Assembly: GCA_964480945.1 (NCBI GenBank)
Contig: CAYZRX010000006.1
Span: forward strand, 31,545 to 95,544
Length of the DNA stretch: 64,000 nucleotides
Source of the DNA: VGWB01 sp964480945
Lineage (GTDB): Bacteria > Bacteroidota > Ignavibacteria > UBA10030
Direction: 5' to 3'
Under the pieces are notes generated by a model. The model saw only the letters and a list, made by a program, of their open reading frames with translations. It did not search any database and had not been told where the DNA came from. Numbering within the stretch: position 1 is the stretch's first letter; the number at the start of each line of letters is the position of its first letter. This document shows positions 61,260 to 64,000 of this stretch, piece after piece. A program made the position numbers and the translations under genes.

Positions 61260-63410
61260 ATGCGACGCTCGTTTCTGCTACCAGTTCTCCCTGCTGTTCT
61301 TTCACTGTTCATCCTGATCGGCTGTTCGACCTCCCAGGGGACGAGACCCGAACTTTCAGGGCAGGTCAATGTCGACACCGTCAAGGCCGGGCTCTTCGAC
61401 ACGGGCAAGATGTGGACGTTCGACAACCCGCCGATCGACTACTTCAAGAAAACCTACAATTTCAGCCCGGACAAGGCCTGGTTCGAGAAAGCACGATTGT
61501 CCGCGCTGCGGCTGCCCGGCTGCTCTGCCTCTTTCGTCTCCGAGGACGGGCTTGTGTTCACGAACCACCACTGCGCACGCGGTGCGCTCGATCGCGTGAA
61601 CCGGGAAGGTGAGAAGCTTGCCGAAACAGGCTTCTACGCGCCGACGCTCGCCGACGAACGAAAAGTCCCGAGAATGTACGCCGACCAGCTCGTGCTCGTA
61701 GAGGACGTGACCGACGAAGTGCAAAAGGCAATGGAAAGCGGCAAGACCGACGATGAGCGGATCGTCAACCGAGACAAGGCGATCGACGAGATCGAGAAGC
61801 GATATCAGGAGAAGACGAAACTCTCATGCACCGTCATGAACTTCTACAACGGCGCAAAGTACTCTCTCTACGGATTCAAGCGCTACCGCGACGTGCGCAT
61901 TGTCTTTGCTCCCGAGACGATGACGGCATTTTTCGGCGGTGACTACGACAACTTCACCTATCCCCGGTACGACCTCGATATCTCCTTCTTCCGCGTTTAC
62001 GACGATGACGGTCAACCGCTGAAGACGTCGAACTTCTTCAAGTGGAGCGCGTCCGGGGCAACGGAGGGAGAGCCGGTGTTTGTCGTCGGCAACCCGGGCC
62101 GCACGAACCGGCTTCTCGCGTATTCTCAGATTGAGTTCCTAAGGGACTATCAATATCCCTTCTTGTCGAACTTGCTCAACAACCTTGTTGGAATCTTCTC
62201 GGACTACATTGCCGCACACCCGGATCAAAAGCTTCAGTACCAAACGCAATTATTCGGCTACTCGAACTCACAGAAGCTCTACAGCGGCCGGATCAAAGGC
62301 ATCAACGATCCCATCTTGATGGCAAAGAAGAGAGATTTCGAGCGCAAGCTGAAACAGGCCGTGCTGACGAGCCCGCAACTGAAAGTAGAGTACGGAAGCG
62401 TCTGGGATGAGATTGCCGAGATTCAAAAGGAGAAGGGGAAGATCTTCGGGGAGGTCCAGAGCTACGTGTACCGGGGGCCGGGTCGATCGGCCTATTTTGG
62501 CCTCGCTTCTAGCCTCATCAGCTACGCCGAGCAGATGAAGCTTCCCGAGGATCAGCGCGGACCGCGCTTCAGGGGAAGTGCGCTGGATTCCTTGAAACTC
62601 CGGTTCTATCCGCAACTCAACGAGGAGCTCAACCAACAGATCCTCGCGCTGCAGCTCACCAACATGAAGGCGGCATTCGAAGACAGGAACCCCGCATTCA
62701 ACAAGCTCCTCGCAAGCCGCACGCCGACAACGGCAGCCGCCGAGCTGGCGAAGTCCACAATCCTCTCAAGCAAAGAGAAGGTGATGCAGCTCCTCGACGG
62801 CAACCCCGACGACATTCTACGTTCGAACGATCCGTTCATTAGCTTCGTAGCCTCTACGGCGAGTCAAGCACGAGAGATGCTCGAGCATTTCAATGAGCTC
62901 CTCGCGAAAGAGCAGAGCAGGGTTCAGCTTGTCGGCAGAGCACTCTTCGGCGTCTACGGCACCTCCATTCCTCCCGATGCAACGTTCACACTGCGCATCG
63001 CCGATGGGGTTGTGAAGGGGTATGAATACAACGGAACGGTCGCCCCGCCGATCACGACCTTCTATGGTCTCTACGACCGCTACTTCTCTTTCGACAAGAA
63101 AGATCCCTATGATCTGCCGGATCGATGGAAGAATCCGCCCTCAACGTTCAACCTGGGCACGCCGTTGAATTTCTCTTCGACGAACGACATCATCGGAGGC
63201 AACTCCGGAAGCCCCGTCGTCAATGAGAACCTGCAGATCGTCGGGATCGTCTTCGATGGAAACATCGAGAGTCTGCCGAACGACCTGATCAACGACGAAA
63301 AGGACATGAGATGCGTCGCCGTGCATTCGGCGGGCATCCTCGAGGCTCTCGATCAAATCTACAAAGCCGACCGCATTGTGAAGGAACTCAAGGGGGGCAA
63401 GATCGAGTAG
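61260..63410 (+). CDS. S46-family dipeptidyl-peptidase (DPP7-like) lipoprotein
   Basis: A 716-residue serine peptidase with lipobox FILIGCSTS. The catalytic triad region shows His in TNHHC (residues ~101-105), Asp in GGDYDNFTYPRYDLD and Ser649 in GGNSGSPVVN. The S1-pocket position, which is Arg in DPP11 and Gly in DPP7, appears as Gly667 in VFDGNIESL, so DPP7-type (hydrophobic P1) cleavage is expected from the known rule. TGAGGTG precedes the ATG. It releases dipeptides from peptide N-termini, complementing the M1 and M14 enzymes. Confidence 0.92.
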   Translation: MRRSFLLPVLPAVLSLFILIGCSTSQGTRPELSGQVNVDTVKAGLFDTGKMWTFDNPPIDYFKKTYNFSPDKAWFEKARLSALRLPGCSASFVSEDGLVFTNHHCARGALDRVNREGEKLAETGFYAPTLADERKVPRMYADQLVLVEDVTDEVQKAMESGKTDDERIVNRDKAIDEIEKRYQEKTKLSCTVMNFYNGAKYSLYGFKRYRDVRIVFAPETMTAFFGGDYDNFTYPRYDLDISFFRVYDDDGQPLKTSNFFKWSASGATEGEPVFVVGNPGRTNRLLAYSQIEFLRDYQYPFLSNLLNNLVGIFSDYIAAHPDQKLQYQTQLFGYSNSQKLYSGRIKGINDPILMAKKRDFERKLKQAVLTSPQLKVEYGSVWDEIAEIQKEKGKIFGEVQSYVYRGPGRSAYFGLASSLISYAEQMKLPEDQRGPRFRGSALDSLKLRFYPQLNEELNQQILALQLTNMKAAFEDRNPAFNKLLASRTPTTAAAELAKSTILSSKEKVMQLLDGNPDDILRSNDPFISFVASTASQAREMLEHFNELLAKEQSRVQLVGRALFGVYGTSIPPDATFTLRIADGVVKGYEYNGTVAPPITTFYGLYDRYFSFDKKDPYDLPDRWKNPPSTFNLGTPLNFSSTNDIIGGNSGSPVVNENLQIVGIVFDGNIESLPNDLINDEKDMRCVAVHSAGILEALDQIYKADRIVKELKGGKIE

Positions 63411-63431
63411 GCATTGCGTTTCTCTCAACGG

Positions 63432-63472
63432 AAAGGGGCAATTCCCCATCATCGGAGTTGCCCCTTTATTTT
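63432..63472 (+). terminator. Rho-independent terminator after the S46 peptidase gene
   Basis: A ten-pair stem (63432-63441 with 63458-63467), then TTTATTTT on the far side. Confidence 0.82.
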
Positions 63473-63528
63473 GGCGCCGGTGGAACTCCGACCGTTGGAA
63501 AAAAGGTTCAAGAAGAAGCGACTCACAT

Positions 63529-64000
63529 ATGAAAACCCGTATGCATCATAACGTTCCATCGAAAAAACGTCGTTTTCACCGGCGCTGGAAGCGACAGAGT
63601 ATTCGACCCTGCGGCGCTCTTGCGCTCCTCCTTCTCACTCTCCTGCCGCTGTCCACCGCCAAGACGCAGGAACAGCCGAGCAGCAGCCGATTCGAATCGT
63701 GGCTTGAGCTGCAAGCGGTGCCCAGCTTCGTTCTGACCTCACGGTCGGGGGAGTCGGCGTTCGGCTTCCAGTGGGGAGCAACCCCTCTCCTCTATTCCTT
63801 CGGTATGACGCGCCTGATCTCACCCTGGCATTCGTTCATCGTTGAGCCTCCCGCCCGGTTCACGGGATCCATCGAGCTTTTCACGACAGGTCAATTCAAT
63901 ACGACCAGGATCGGAAATTCGTACTTCGCCGGCTCCGTCCAATTGCTCGGCCACATCCCGCTGATCGAGCGGGGTGAATACCTGGCTTTGAATCTCGGCG
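63529..64000 (+). CDS. Secreted protein, 3' end outside window
   Basis: The frame opens at ATG 63529 and stays open to the window end (157 codons seen). A basic leader (KKRRFHRRWKRQ) precedes a hydrophobic signal segment, LALLLLTLLPLS. The rest is rich in Ser, Phe and Gly, for example SFGMTRLISPWHSFI, and could be the start of an outer-membrane beta-barrel or adhesin-like protein. Without the C-terminus no family can be named. Confidence 0.6.
   Translation, partial: MKTRMHHNVPSKKRRFHRRWKRQSIRPCGALALLLLTLLPLSTAKTQEQPSSSRFESWLELQAVPSFVLTSRSGESAFGFQWGATPLLYSFGMTRLISPWHSFIVEPPARFTGSIELFTTGQFNTTRIGNSYFAGSVQLLGHIPLIERGEYLALNLG

Noticed and set aside
1..64000. CRISPR arrays, insertion sequences, prophage or rRNA
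   Set aside because: No direct repeat series, transposase, integrase, phage structural gene or rRNA sequence was recognised on either strand.

Overview
The window suggests a Gram-negative bacterium of the Fibrobacterota-Chlorobiota-Bacteroidota group, most likely an Ignavibacteria-like lineage. This placement is inference from gene content and promoters, not from a marker gene. The evidence includes outer-membrane machinery (a TonB/ExbBD motor, a TolC-RND efflux pump, many lipoproteins), S46 and M1 exopeptidases, a DUF4292 lipoprotein and paired ExbD genes. At several genes the promoter reads TTG, a gap of 19 or 20 bases, then TAnnTTTG or TAnnTTG, which resembles the known Bacteroidota primary-sigma promoter. 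The DNA is moderately GC-rich. No insertion sequence, prophage, CRISPR array or rRNA was seen.

Layout. 1-8559 (+): a GTPase entering from the left edge coupled to a divergent PLP enzyme; a small ferredoxin with the NfnAB electron-bifurcating transhydrogenase; a strong terminator; and the proton-translocating transhydrogenase PntAA-PntAB-PntB. Together these link NADH, NADPH and ferredoxin pools. 8616-20183 (-): a transport island with TerC, four APC-type amino-acid permeases (one fused to a universal stress domain), a glutamate/dicarboxylate symporter and a K+-independent proton-pumping pyrophosphatase. 20260-27304 (-): a Ton motor cluster (STAS protein, ExbB, two ExbD, TonB) joined to a small membrane protein, a PstS-like binding lipoprotein, a TPR protein, a 43-residue membrane protein and a two-domain lipoprotein, closed by a terminator. 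27578-30802 (-): a KinB/AlgB-like histidine kinase and sigma-54 activator.

31493-35538 (+): two tandem, closely related secreted M1 metallopeptidases. 36142-42641 (+): a TetR regulator with a palindromic operator candidate and a TolC-adaptor-RND efflux operon. 42896-45527 (+): a CBM9-like lipoprotein, a Spy-like periplasmic protein and an Asp/Glu racemase. 45657-46924 (-): a receiver protein translationally coupled to an MBL-fold hydrolase. 47390-47467 (-): tRNA-Pro(TGG), beside two partial copies of its own T-arm, each interrupted in the T-loop by a palindrome-rich insert. 47650-51403 (-): a TPR lipoprotein, a DUF4292 lipoprotein and an EnvC-like activator. 51513-56379 (+): an ATP-grasp protein, a CpoB-like lipoprotein, then overlapping radA, guanine deaminase, SemiSWEET-like and rdgB genes. 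56452-57663 (-): a receiver protein with TPR-like and twin helical repeats at its N-terminus. 57892-64000 (+): a secreted M14 carboxypeptidase, a membrane protein, an S46 dipeptidyl-peptidase and the start of a secreted protein.

Functional picture. Four exopeptidase-type secreted enzymes together with six amino-acid/cation transporters point to a peptide- and amino-acid-using lifestyle. Energy coupling is represented by NfnAB, PntAB, the proton-pumping pyrophosphatase and the Ton motor. No clearly new defence or mobile system was found. The most unusual items are the tRNA-derived interrupted repeats, the Ton/PstS-like/TPR cluster, the multidomain receiver protein, and the GTPase-PLP enzyme pair.
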